From Muribaculaceae bacterium (GTDB lineage Bacteria > Bacteroidota > Bacteroidia > Bacteroidales > Muribaculaceae), in the NCBI GenBank assembly GCA_902836725.1, contig CADFRV010000048.1:1-12591 (forward strand): a stretch of DNA of 12,591 bases, written 5' to 3'. A program made the position numbers and the translations under genes. This document shows positions 1 to 7,310 of the stretch, one piece after another (position 1 is the stretch's first letter; each line of letters starts with the position of its first letter). The notes beneath the pieces were generated by a model. The model was not told where the DNA came from and did no database searches. It worked only from the letters and a program-made list of their open reading frames with translations.

Positions 1-2
1 AC

Positions 3-2312
3 CTCGAGCCTTCCGAGGCTGTCAAAATGGGTGATGACTGCGTTATGACAGGTATTTATGCACCGGCTAACGCACATTCGGGGCGTGAGTACAATTATAG
101 TTTCGCGCCTAACGGTAAAGTCTATACATACAGCGACAATACGGTTAAGTTCTCTCCTCTGAGTGTGATCCTGAAACCTAAGAAGATGACTGATCTCACC
201 GCGACAGTCGAGGGGTACACAGCTCCAGTGCTTCCGGAGCTTTCGTTCGGCGACGCATTCTCGCCGGTGCATGCCGGCAAACGCCTTTCCCCGGCTATCC
301 CCCTGCTGGCCGCTGATCCGTTCCTTTCCGTATGGTCCCACAATGCAGTCCTCGCCGAGGGTACTACGAAGCATCTCAGTGGCTCGAACAACGCTCTCGA
401 GGGATATGTGGAGGTCGACGGCGAGCTCTACCGTTTTCTGGGCGAGGAGACTGCCGAAGTAATAAAGGCCATCAAGGGCGCCACAGGCACCTCCGTGCAG
501 GCGGCGCAGACAGCATGCACCATTACTGCCACACAGACATATTGCGATTTTACCGCCGGAAATGTGGCTCTTTCTGTCGTGTTCTCCTCTCCGCTTCTGG
601 TAAATGACGCTTCCACACTGCAGGCGGCGGTGAATTACATATCATATAAAGTGACCTCGCTCGACGGGAAGGAACATGACGTGAAGTTCCATATGGCTTT
701 GTCGGCCGATCTGGCGCGCCGCTCTACCGGTGAAAGTGTGAAAATCCTCACAGACGACACCGAAGGCATGACTTTCGGCAAGATGGGACGCTCCGAACAG
801 AATATGACCGAGGGCAACCGTGCCAACTGGGGATATATCCTCATGATGGCCGACGCGGACCGCGGACAGAGCATGGCCAAGACCGCAAAGAATCTTCTGT
901 TCACGGATGATATGGGACCGGTGTCGTCGGCATCGGACTATACACTCGTGGGCAGGGATGAGAACGATATGGCCATAGGCTTCGGCTATGCCCGTTTCCC
1001 GGCTCCCTGGAAACGCTCGTTCCGGTCGTTCAATGAGCTGATGGTGTCTTATGCCGGGGAGGTAAACGCGCGCCTGAAAGCGTGCCGCGACTTCGACGCC
1101 ATGATCTACAATGACGCTCTGGCAGCCGGCGGCAGTAATTATGCCGATCTGTGCCAGTCGGTTTACCGCCAGGTGATCGCCGGCTGCAAGCAGGCCGTTT
1201 CCGACACAGGCGACGTGCTGCTCTACAATATCGACGCCGGAAACACATGGCAGATCTCCCAGGCCGATCAGCTTCTGGCTGCCGCCCCGCTCTTCCTGAT
1301 GTACAATCCACAGCTCGCCTACGACCTTTTCGAGGGTGTGCCCAACTATATAAAGATGTTCCCCGGTTTCTCGAGCCCCTATGGCAATGCTCCCCATCAT
1401 CTGGGCACATGGCCGATCATGGCAGGCGTGCACCTCGACATGGGTGTGGACTCCCCCACCGACCTCTGCATCCTTGCCGGTGCCGCGGTCAAGTGTGGCG
1501 TGGATGCCGCTGCCATAAGCGATTACAGCTACGAATATCTCACCTCGCTCTGCCGCTATCTCGACCTCTTCACCCTTCCCCAGTATGTGGCCAATTTCCC
1601 CAACGAGGGTTCAGAGGACGGAGCCATCAACAACAGCGCCAACCTTCGTCTGAAGAGCGTGCTCGCCATGGCATTTGTGGCTTATATCGCCGAGCAGCGC
1701 GGCAATGCCGCCGATGCCGCCTTCTATCAGGAAATGGCTGGCAGATGGGAGGAGATTTTCCGCACCACATTTGATGCCGGCGACCACTACCGCCACGGCT
1801 CCACTTTGGAATGGGGACAGAAATATCCGCTGTATTACGACCGCGCTTTCAGCCTCGACATATTCCCCGATGTGAGAAATACCGAACTTAACTGGTATGC
1901 CGCGCAGCCGATGGGTGAATATGGCCTGCAGCTTGACAGTCGCTCGGTCTCTTCCGCCAAGCTGAGCGCGACCATGCTTACTGCCGCCATGTCTGACGAC
2001 TTCAAGTATTATTTCAATCCTGTGGTGCGCTATCTTGAGAACGACCTCGTGATATCACCCGTGGGTGACAAATATAACTGCCAGAAAGGTGGCGCCACCG
2101 GTGCCAAAGGCTCTGTGGCTCTCGGCAGCGTGTGGGCCAAAGCGCTTATCGACCGTCTCGGCACCGGTGCCGGCATCGCCGATGTGAAAGCCGATGACAA
2201 TGCAGCCACCCCCCGTGCCGAAGGTATCTATGACCTTCAGGGACGCCGTGTCACCGGCACTCCCGCTCCCGGTCTCTACATAGTCAACGGTAAGAAAACC
2301 GTCGTGAGGTAA
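3..2312 (+). CDS. Secreted GtaA/DUF4965-family (glutaminase-like) protein, 5' end cut by window edge
   Basis: The frame is open to the left edge, so the N-terminus is missing; the first Met (base 27) has no signal peptide after it and is probably internal. Counting from that Met, residues 1-53 resemble the end of a beta-rich surface-protein module. Residues 88-120 match the DUF4964 start (PLLAADPFLSVWS, then TKHLSG). Residues 125-345 look like DUF5127 (SLDGKEHDV, WGYILM). Residues 355-725 look like DUF4965 plus DUF1793 (YRQVIAGCK, PHHLGTWP, EWGQKYPLYYDR, YGLQLDSR). Residues 733-761 (IYDLQGRRV, then PGLYIVNGKK) are the short C-terminal module of many secreted Bacteroidales proteins. The fungal founder is called glutaminase A, but the activity of bacterial members is mostly unproven. 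The EESGN motif usual after the HDLGTYP-like segment is replaced by SPTDL, so substrate and activity are uncertain. The product is probably exported. An intrinsic terminator follows. Confidence 0.85.
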   Translation, partial: LEPSEAVKMGDDCVMTGIYAPANAHSGREYNYSFAPNGKVYTYSDNTVKFSPLSVILKPKKMTDLTATVEGYTAPVLPELSFGDAFSPVHAGKRLSPAIPLLAADPFLSVWSHNAVLAEGTTKHLSGSNNALEGYVEVDGELYRFLGEETAEVIKAIKGATGTSVQAAQTACTITATQTYCDFTAGNVALSVVFSSPLLVNDASTLQAAVNYISYKVTSLDGKEHDVKFHMALSADLARRSTGESVKILTDDTEGMTFGKMGRSEQNMTEGNRANWGYILMMADADRGQSMAKTAKNLLFTDDMGPVSSASDYTLVGRDENDMAIGFGYARFPAPWKRSFRSFNELMVSYAGEVNARLKACRDFDAMIYNDALAAGGSNYADLCQSVYRQVIAGCKQAVSDTGDVLLYNIDAGNTWQISQADQLLAAAPLFLMYNPQLAYDLFEGVPNYIKMFPGFSSPYGNAPHHLGTWPIMAGVHLDMGVDSPTDLCILAGAAVKCGVDAAAISDYSYEYLTSLCRYLDLFTLPQYVANFPNEGSEDGAINNSANLRLKSVLAMAFVAYIAEQRGNAADAAFYQEMAGRWEEIFRTTFDAGDHYRHGSTLEWGQKYPLYYDRAFSLDIFPDVRNTELNWYAAQPMGEYGLQLDSRSVSSAKLSATMLTAAMSDDFKYYFNPVVRYLENDLVISPVGDKYNCQKGGATGAKGSVALGSVWAKALIDRLGTGAGIADVKADDNAATPRAEGIYDLQGRRVTGTPAPGLYIVNGKKTVVR

Positions 2313-2344
2313 TCCGTTTTCCGGCTCTGCCTCGGCTCGCATAT

Positions 2345-2402
2345 AAAACCTGTCCGCTCCACCGAAGCACACATGGCTTCATGGATGCGGACAGGTTTTT
2401 AT
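2345..2402 (+). terminator. Intrinsic terminator after the GtaA-like gene
   Basis: A perfect 13-bp stem (bases 2345-2357 with 2387-2399, AAAACCTGTCCGC against its complement) extends inward through TCCA/TGGA (2358-2361 with 2382-2385) and GAAGC/GCTTC (2364-2368 with 2376-2380), with small bulges and a 7-nt loop. It runs directly into TTTTTAT. It starts 32 bp after the stop codon. The A-run on the 5' side means it could also work on the minus strand. Confidence 0.9.
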
Positions 2403-2436
2403 GTCTGGCGGTGTGCTGTGGGCGGGGAAAATGTTT

Positions 2437-2468
2437 TTTGGGGAAATGCGGGGAATTGTGTAATTTTG
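2437..2468 (+). promoter_or_regulatory. Bacteroidetes-type promoter for the methyltransferase operon
   Basis: TTTG at 2437-2440, a 20-bp spacer and TAATTTTG at 2461-2468 match the Bacteroidetes primary-sigma consensus (TTTG, 19-21 bp, TAnnTTTG) exactly. It lies between the upstream terminator and the first gene of the next transcription unit. The expected start of transcription is a few bases after 2468, which is at or next to the ATG at 2474. Confidence 0.8.
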
Positions 2469-2473
2469 TGGTT

Positions 2474-3235
2474 ATGATTGAAGGTAAGACACAGATTGCC
2501 GGAGAAACGGCGGAGGACTGCGCGGCTGTGGAGGCTGCGCTGTATCTGTTTCCTGTGCCGCTGAGCGACAGCTCCAGGGTGAGCGATGTGTTGCCGCCGG
2601 GCAACGGCGAGCTGCTGAGGCGCATCCGCCATTTCCTGGTGGAGAATGTGCGCTCGGCGCGCCGGTTCATAAAGCGTGTCGATCCTTCGATAGATGTGAA
2701 CCTGATGACTTTCACGGTGCTTGACGAGCATACCCGCCCCGAAGAGGTGGAAGGAATGCTGGCCCCCCTGGAGGCGGGTGAGCCGATGGGGGTGATCTCG
2801 GAGGCGGGATGTCCGGCGGTTGCCGATCCCGGAGCCGATGCCGTGGCTGTGGCGCAGCGCAGGGGGCTGAAAGTGGTGCCTCTGGTTGGCCCTTCAAGCA
2901 TACTGATGGCACTGATGGGCTCAGGTTTCAACGGCCAGAGCTTCGCCTTCAACGGGTATCTGCCCATAGAGCCGCAGAAGCGCGCTTCCAGATTGCGCGA
3001 GATGGAGAACCGTATACGCCGTGAGCGCCAGACCCAGATATTCATTGAGACTCCATACAGAAACAATAAACTGATCGCCGAGCTGTCGCGCGCATTGCCG
3101 GGGCAGCTGCGCCTCTGTGTGGCGTCTGATATTACGGGCAAAGGGGAGAGCATCGTCACCCGTCCGCTTTCGCAATGGGCAAAGGCAAGTTATGACTATG
3201 CCAAAGTGCCCACCATATTCCTGTTGTTCAACTGA
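2474..3235 (+). CDS. RsmI-like SAM-dependent methyltransferase (tetrapyrrole-methylase fold)
   Basis: 253 aa. It belongs to the Bacteroidetes branch of the RsmI family (RsmI 2'-O-methylates C1402 of 16S rRNA); the target of this branch is not established to my knowledge. Visible motifs are GVISEAGCPAVADPGA (106-121, the glycine-rich SAM region), VVPLVGPSS (134-142), GFNGQSFAFNGYLP (151-164) and IFIETPYRN (189-197). The classical RsmI N-terminal PxGNLxD and EDTR motifs are absent; PVPLSD (27-32) and VENVRSARR (56-64) sit there instead. Start choice: an in-frame ATG at 2381 is inside the terminator and upstream of the promoter, so ATG 2474 is used. A GTG at 2528 would give the shorter N-terminus MEAALYLFPV expected of the family and remains possible. 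First gene of the operon, 8 nt before the MBL gene. Confidence 0.85.
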   Translation: MIEGKTQIAGETAEDCAAVEAALYLFPVPLSDSSRVSDVLPPGNGELLRRIRHFLVENVRSARRFIKRVDPSIDVNLMTFTVLDEHTRPEEVEGMLAPLEAGEPMGVISEAGCPAVADPGADAVAVAQRRGLKVVPLVGPSSILMALMGSGFNGQSFAFNGYLPIEPQKRASRLREMENRIRRERQTQIFIETPYRNNKLIAELSRALPGQLRLCVASDITGKGESIVTRPLSQWAKASYDYAKVPTIFLLFN

Positions 3236-3243
3236 TTCAGACT

Positions 3244-4308
3244 ATGGCGCGATTCAAGAAAAAAGGTGGCTGGAACGACGGGATGACCGGTCTGTTCGAT
3301 AATCTCGGGGACAATCTGTTCCCTGAGGTGGCTCCTATTCCTGTGTCGCCCCATATAGAGGAAGCCGCCAGAAAACTTCTTGAGGAACGTGAGCGCCGGC
3401 GCACCGATATTTTCAGCGACGATGACGGGGCTTTCGCACCACTTGACGTGCTTCCTGACATAAATAAACTGAGCTTCATATCGTTCGGCAGCGGCAGTTC
3501 GGGCAACTGTGCCTACATCGGCGATTCCGATACGGGACTGCTGATTGATGCGGGTGTGGATTTCAACGCAGTGGTGCTCGAGCTGAAGCGCAACGGCATA
3601 TCTATGACGCGAGTGAAGGGAATACTCCTTACCCATGACCATTCCGATCATGTAAGGTACGTCTATTCCTTTGTGCGCAAGTACCGCCATATCGGGGTGT
3701 ACTGCACTCCGCGCACGCTCAACGGGCTTCTGCGCCGCCACAGCATATCCAACCGCATAAAGGATTACCATCGCGCCATATATAAGGAACATCCGTTCAG
3801 GATAGGAAACTTCGAGATACTGGCGTTCGAGGTGATGCATGACGGTACCGACAATGCCGGATTCTTCATAACCAGAGGCGACCACCGCATGGCAGTGGCC
3901 ACCGATCTGGGTTGTGTGAGTGACCGTGCCGACCATTACATGCGTCAGGCCAACTATCTGATGATAGAGGCCAATTATGACAACAGCATGCTTGAGGCGG
4001 GTCCTTATCCCGAATACCTGAAGGCGCGCATACGCTCGGCCACAGGACATCTCGACAACGAGGTCACGGCCGCTTATCTCGCACAGATCTACACCCCGCA
4101 ACTGCGCCAGATCTTCCTGTGCCATCTCAGCAAGGACAACAATCTTCCCGAAGTGGCTCTTAAGGCCGTGGAGCAGGCTCTCCTCACCGCGGGAGTGCCG
4201 CAGGTGGGCGACGGGTCCGAAACCCCCTACGCACGCATGGCGCCTGTGCAACTCAGGGCGTTGCCCCGGTTCGATTCCACCGGGCTTGTCACACTGCGCC
4301 TTGACTGA
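3244..4308 (+). CDS. MBL-fold metallo-hydrolase, YycJ/WalJ-like
   Basis: 354 aa. A metallo-beta-lactamase-fold hydrolase of the YycJ/WalJ group, whose members are thought to be nucleic-acid-active phosphodiesterases; the exact substrate here is unknown. The domain begins near residue 76 with SFISFGSGSSGNCAYIG. Metal ligands are visible: THDHSDH (H131, H133, D135, H136), H199 in MHDG, D221 in ATDLG and H294 in CHLS, so an intact two-metal centre is expected. Residues 1-75 form an extra N-terminal segment, basic at first (MARFKKKGG) then with a charged helix (about 38-55); family members are usually around 260-270 aa and start near the domain. It follows the methyltransferase by 8 nt and precedes menA by 36 nt, so it is probably co-transcribed. 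Cytoplasmic: no signal peptide is visible. Confidence 0.85.
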   Translation: MARFKKKGGWNDGMTGLFDNLGDNLFPEVAPIPVSPHIEEAARKLLEERERRRTDIFSDDDGAFAPLDVLPDINKLSFISFGSGSSGNCAYIGDSDTGLLIDAGVDFNAVVLELKRNGISMTRVKGILLTHDHSDHVRYVYSFVRKYRHIGVYCTPRTLNGLLRRHSISNRIKDYHRAIYKEHPFRIGNFEILAFEVMHDGTDNAGFFITRGDHRMAVATDLGCVSDRADHYMRQANYLMIEANYDNSMLEAGPYPEYLKARIRSATGHLDNEVTAAYLAQIYTPQLRQIFLCHLSKDNNLPEVALKAVEQALLTAGVPQVGDGSETPYARMAPVQLRALPRFDSTGLVTLRLD

Positions 4309-4344
4309 CCGTTTACTTTTTGAACCTCATTTAGAAAACCGCAT

Positions 4345-5229
4345 ATGTCAAAACCCGGTAAACTGAAATGCTGGATCGAAGCCATGAGGCTCCGCACTCT
4401 TCCGGTTTCGGTGGCGGGTGTATTTACGGCTACGGGGCTGGCGCTTGCCGACGGCGGATTCCGGTGGCTTCCTGCCGTGATATGCCTTGTGTTCGCCGTG
4501 CTCGCCCAGATAGCATCCAATTTCGCCAACGAATATTTCGACTATCGCGACGGCCTTGACCGCAAAGGGCGCGTGGGACCGCGCCGCGGTGTCACCGAAG
4601 GGGACATTTCCCCGCGCTCCATGCTTGCCGCAGCCCTGGGATCGCTCGGAGTGGCCGCCCTGCTGGGGCTGTCGCTCATCTACTGGGGCGGATGGTGGCT
4701 CATCGCCGCCGGAATATTGATCGTTGTCGGCGCATTGGCTTATTCCACCGGCCCTTATCCTCTGTCGCGCCACGGGTGGGGGGAAGCGGCTGTGATATTT
4801 TTTTTCGGAATAGCTCCGGTGACCCTTACATATTACGTGCAGACCGGGGTGTGTACCCCGCAGGTATGGATGGCGGCTGTAGCAATCGGACTGCTCGGTG
4901 CCAATGTGCTGATAGTTAATAATTACCGCGATATAGACGATGACCGTGCCGTGGGAAAGCTCACTCTGGCGGTGCGTTTCGGCGCGAAATTCACCCGCGG
5001 GCTGTATCTGTTCAACGGCCTGGCGTCATGGGCGCTCCTGTGCGCGGTCTGGTATAAGTTCAGCTGGGGAGCCATCCCGAGCATTTTTCAGCTGCTGAGT
5101 GTCATAACACTCTGGAAACAGCTCGGCACGCTTCAGGGGAGGGCGCTGACCGCCCTGCTCGCACGCACCGCCCTGCTAATGCTCCTGCTGAGCCTGGCGA
5201 TAGTGCTTCTGGGAGCCTTCATTGCCTGA
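4345..5229 (+). CDS. menA: 1,4-dihydroxy-2-naphthoate polyprenyltransferase (MenA)
   Basis: 294 aa, a polytopic UbiA-superfamily membrane protein. MenA attaches the polyprenyl chain to 1,4-dihydroxy-2-naphthoate, giving demethylmenaquinone in the inner membrane. Both Mg-diphosphate motifs are visible: SNFANEYFDYRDGLD (58-72) in the first Asp-rich site and VNNYRDIDDDRAVGK (191-205) in the second. The second motif followed by LTLAVRFG is typical of MenA rather than UbiA or heme O synthase. About eight or nine hydrophobic helices are spread over the length, including 42-58, 93-113, 117-134, 148-166, 176-192, 219-236 and 270-292. The ATG lies 36 nt after the MBL stop with no clear promoter between, so it is read as part of the upstream operon. 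It is the only confidently assigned menaquinone gene in the window. Confidence 0.92.
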   Translation: MSKPGKLKCWIEAMRLRTLPVSVAGVFTATGLALADGGFRWLPAVICLVFAVLAQIASNFANEYFDYRDGLDRKGRVGPRRGVTEGDISPRSMLAAALGSLGVAALLGLSLIYWGGWWLIAAGILIVVGALAYSTGPYPLSRHGWGEAAVIFFFGIAPVTLTYYVQTGVCTPQVWMAAVAIGLLGANVLIVNNYRDIDDDRAVGKLTLAVRFGAKFTRGLYLFNGLASWALLCAVWYKFSWGAIPSIFQLLSVITLWKQLGTLQGRALTALLARTALLMLLLSLAIVLLGAFIA

Positions 5230-5270
5230 CTTCCGCTGCTCTGACTTCTAATCTTCTAAAACTACAAGTT

Positions 5271-6425
5271 TTGCATCTCAAACGCCTTGCCATAACAAAC
5301 TTCAAGAACATCGCCGATGCCCGGTTGCGATTCAGCCCTAAGATAAACTGCTTTCTGGGCAACAACGGCATGGGGAAGAGCAACCTGCTCGACGCGGTGC
5401 ACTACCTGAGCTTCTGCAAGAGTTTTACCGGACTGGCCGACGCCGCTCTGGTGAAACGCGGTGAGGAGTTTCTCACGATGCGGGGTGAATATGACCGCAA
5501 AGGGATCGACGAGGAGCTGCAGGTGGGTCTGCTCCCCGGAAAACGTAAGAGTTTCAAGCGCGGGGGGAAAGAATATGACCGCCTCAGCGCCCACATCGGT
5601 GCTTTCCCGCTTGTGCTTGTGGCGCCTGCCGACCAGGAGCTTGTGAGCGGCACGGGGGAGGAGCGGCGCCGTTTCATGGATCAGGTGATCTCGCAGACAG
5701 ACCCCCTCTATCTCGACCATCTCATACGTTACGGGCGCGCCCTGCAGCAGCGCAACAAACTGTTGCGCGACCACGCCGTGGATCCGTCGCTCTATCTCGC
5801 CATAGAGATGACCATGGAGCGCTCGGCGGCATACATCACACGTGCGCGCCAGGAATGGGTGGAACGCCTTACCGGTATTTTCGGGCGTTATTACGAACGG
5901 ATAGCGGCCGACGGCGAGATACCGTCGATAAGCCTCAAGAGCCATCTGTCGGAGAATCCCGACGGGCTGATGGCGCTCCTCGACTCCACACGCCGCCACG
6001 ACGAGATAGTGGGACACACCTCGGTGGGGCCGCATCGCGACGACATAGACCTGTGGCTTAACGGGATGCCCGTGCGCCGCGCCGCCTCGCAGGGGCAGTG
6101 CAAGACCTACACCATAGCCCTGCGTCTGGCGCAATATGATTTCATGCGGGAGGCGGCCAGGATGAAACCCCTGCTGCTCCTCGACGATATTTTCGACAAG
6201 CTCGACGCCACCCGCGTGGAACGTCTGGTGGAAATAGTTTCGGAAGACATTTTCGGACAAATATTCATCACCGACACCAACCGCGACCATCTCGACCACA
6301 TAATGAGCCGGTCGGCAAACGACCACCGTTCATGGATGGTGGAGGACGGCACATTCACACTTATGGCATCATCGGCCGGGGAACCCGATGCCGATGACCC
6401 ACCGCAACAACAGCCCACAGCATGA
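5271..6425 (+). CDS. recF: DNA replication and repair protein RecF
   Basis: 384 aa, an SMC-like ABC ATPase that helps load RecA on gapped DNA with RecO and RecR. Walker A is GNNGMGKS (30-37), the ABC signature region is ASQGQCK (272-278), and Walker B with D-loop is LLLLDDIFDKLD (301-312). HTSVGPHRDD (249-258) and FMDQVISQ (135-142) are further RecF landmarks. The start is TTG at 5271: the HLKRLAITNFKNI sequence that follows is the expected RecF N-terminus, and no in-frame ATG or GTG lies nearby upstream. A Pro/Gln/Asp-rich tail (370-384) extends past the conserved end. The stop overlaps the next gene's start as ATGA, which suggests translational coupling. The gap to menA is 41 nt. No dnaA, dnaN or gyrB is in view, so there is no sign of an origin here. 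Confidence 0.95.
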   Translation: MHLKRLAITNFKNIADARLRFSPKINCFLGNNGMGKSNLLDAVHYLSFCKSFTGLADAALVKRGEEFLTMRGEYDRKGIDEELQVGLLPGKRKSFKRGGKEYDRLSAHIGAFPLVLVAPADQELVSGTGEERRRFMDQVISQTDPLYLDHLIRYGRALQQRNKLLRDHAVDPSLYLAIEMTMERSAAYITRARQEWVERLTGIFGRYYERIAADGEIPSISLKSHLSENPDGLMALLDSTRRHDEIVGHTSVGPHRDDIDLWLNGMPVRRAASQGQCKTYTIALRLAQYDFMREAARMKPLLLLDDIFDKLDATRVERLVEIVSEDIFGQIFITDTNRDHLDHIMSRSANDHRSWMVEDGTFTLMASSAGEPDADDPPQQQPTA

Positions 6426-6712
6426 AACGTACAGACCCGATGAGCATACGCCAGATCATTGACAAGGTGCTCGACAATTCATCGCGGAAAAACGAATACA
6501 TGGAGCAACGCGCCATGTCGTACTGGCCCGATGTGGTGGGTCCCGGGATAAACCGGCTGACACAGCGGCGTTACGTGAGCCGTGGGGTGCTGCATGTGTA
6601 TGTGTCGTCGGCTCCCCTGAAGACAGAACTGGAGTTTCAGAAATCTTCCATAATAGCCGCCCTCAACTCCCTGGCCGGCACCGAAGCGCTGACAGAACTC
6701 CGTATACACTAA
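6422..6712 (+). CDS. DUF721 / DciA-like protein
   Basis: 96 aa, DUF721 (DciA) family. DciA is the ancestral loader or operator of the replicative helicase DnaB in many bacteria without DnaC or DnaI; whether the short Bacteroidetes members do the same is inferred. Visible family features are W35 in SYWPDVVG (33-40), T47 after GINRL, the strand GVLHVYVSSAPLKTELEF (55-72), and the end LNSLAGTEALTELRI (81-95). It consists almost entirely of the KH-like DUF721 domain, without the disordered C-terminal tail of longer DciA proteins. Its ATG overlaps the recF stop (ATGA), so it is translated from the same message. Pairing of recF with a DUF721 gene is a recurring arrangement in bacteria and supports a role in replication or repair. 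Confidence 0.85.
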   Translation: MKRTDPMSIRQIIDKVLDNSSRKNEYMEQRAMSYWPDVVGPGINRLTQRRYVSRGVLHVYVSSAPLKTELEFQKSSIIAALNSLAGTEALTELRIH

Positions 6713-6714
6713 AA

Positions 6715-6722
6715 TAATTTTG
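6715..6722 (+). promoter_or_regulatory. Possible -7 element for the thioesterase gene
   Basis: TAATTTTG matches the Bacteroidetes -7 box and is identical to the boxes at 2461 and 7243. It begins 3 bases after the DUF721 stop and would give a leader of about 25-30 nt. No TTTG is found 19-21 bp upstream, so this is a half-site only and the gene may instead be read through from recF. Confidence 0.4.
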
Positions 6723-6753
6723 AAGAGTTACTTATATATTGAAATACAATCAT

Positions 6754-7224
6754 ATGAGAGAACCTGTAATACTGCCCGAGGCAAATAACGAGAAAGTGCC
6801 CGAGGCACAGCATCCATTCTACCACATGGTGGAGATCCAGACCCGTTTCAACGATTTCGACATGCTCGGCCACCTCAACAATTCGGCCTACCTGCAGTTC
6901 ATGGATCTCGCCAAAGTGCGCTATTTCGAGGCTGTCACCGGTAAACCGCTCGAGATGGGCGGGATAGCCACTGTGATAGTAAACATAAACGTGAGTTTCT
7001 TTTCCCCCACATATTTCGGGGAGAATATGGGGGTGCTTACGGCTTGCGTGAAGATCTCCCAACGCAGTTTCGTGCTTGAGCAGCGTGTGGTGAACCCCGC
7101 CACAGGAGATGTGAAATGCGTGGCTACGGTGGTCATGGCGGGTTTTGATCCGAAGACACGGCAAGGGGCGGAGCTTGACGCCGCATGGGTGGCCGACCTG
7201 AGCCGTTTTGAGAGCGGTGTTTGA
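6754..7224 (+). CDS. Hotdog-fold acyl-CoA thioesterase (4HBT/YbgC-like)
   Basis: 156 aa, single hotdog domain of the 4-hydroxybenzoyl-CoA thioesterase type; such enzymes hydrolyse acyl-CoA thioesters in the cytoplasm. The signature RFNDFDMLGHLNNSAYLQFMD (31-51) carries the putative catalytic Asp (D36) and the GHLNN turn at the start of the central helix. Beta strands follow at about 72-86, 93-103, 105-114 and 120-130. Start choice: an in-frame TTG at 6739 adds only MKYNH, so ATG 6754 is preferred. The substrate cannot be read from sequence. With menA 1.5 kb upstream it could supply the DHNA-CoA hydrolysis step of menaquinone synthesis, but a fatty-acyl or general house-cleaning thioesterase is equally possible. 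Its stop codon lies inside the -33 box of the next promoter. Confidence 0.85.
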   Translation: MREPVILPEANNEKVPEAQHPFYHMVEIQTRFNDFDMLGHLNNSAYLQFMDLAKVRYFEAVTGKPLEMGGIATVIVNINVSFFSPTYFGENMGVLTACVKISQRSFVLEQRVVNPATGDVKCVATVVMAGFDPKTRQGAELDAAWVADLSRFESGV

Positions 7225-7250
7225 AAATATGCGGAAATTTTTTAATTTTG
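7220..7250 (+). promoter_or_regulatory. Bacteroidetes-type promoter for kdsD-ribH
   Basis: TTTG at 7220-7223, a 19-bp spacer and TAATTTTG at 7243-7250 match the Bacteroidetes consensus. The -33 box overlaps the thioesterase stop codon (TGA at 7222-7224). It predicts a leader of about 70 nt before the kdsD ATG at 7328. Confidence 0.75.
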
Positions 7251-7261
7251 CCGGATATAGG

Positions 7262-7310
7262 TGCCATCACAGGCAAAACCACAGTTTTTAATGTTTCCCC
7301 AGCCGGGGAG
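7262..7310 (+). other. kdsD leader with three short hairpins
   Basis: Three small inverted repeats follow one another: TGCC/GGCA (7262-7265 with 7272-7275), AAAAC/GTTTT (7275-7279 with 7284-7288) and TCCCC/GGGGA (7296-7300 with 7305-7309). Each is only 4-5 bp. I recognise no known riboswitch; in particular the FMN (RFN) element, which would make sense upstream of ribH, is not present. A regulatory role is not shown. Confidence 0.3.

Noticed and set aside
2381..2473. ATG at 2381 as start of the methyltransferase
   Set aside because: It lies inside the terminator stem and upstream of the consensus promoter, and the extra 31 residues (Cys-rich) match nothing in the family.
4309..4344. Promoter for menA at TACTTTTTG
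   Set aside because: It has one base too many for TAnnTTTG and no -33 partner.
5230..6712. Replication origin near recF
   Set aside because: No dnaA, dnaN or gyrB, no cluster of DnaA boxes, and no AT-rich intergenic region is present.
6739..6753. TTG at 6739 as the thioesterase start, and TTG at 10243 as the yidC start
   Set aside because: Each lies just before an in-frame ATG (15 nt and 3 nt), adds no conserved residues, and is the weaker codon.
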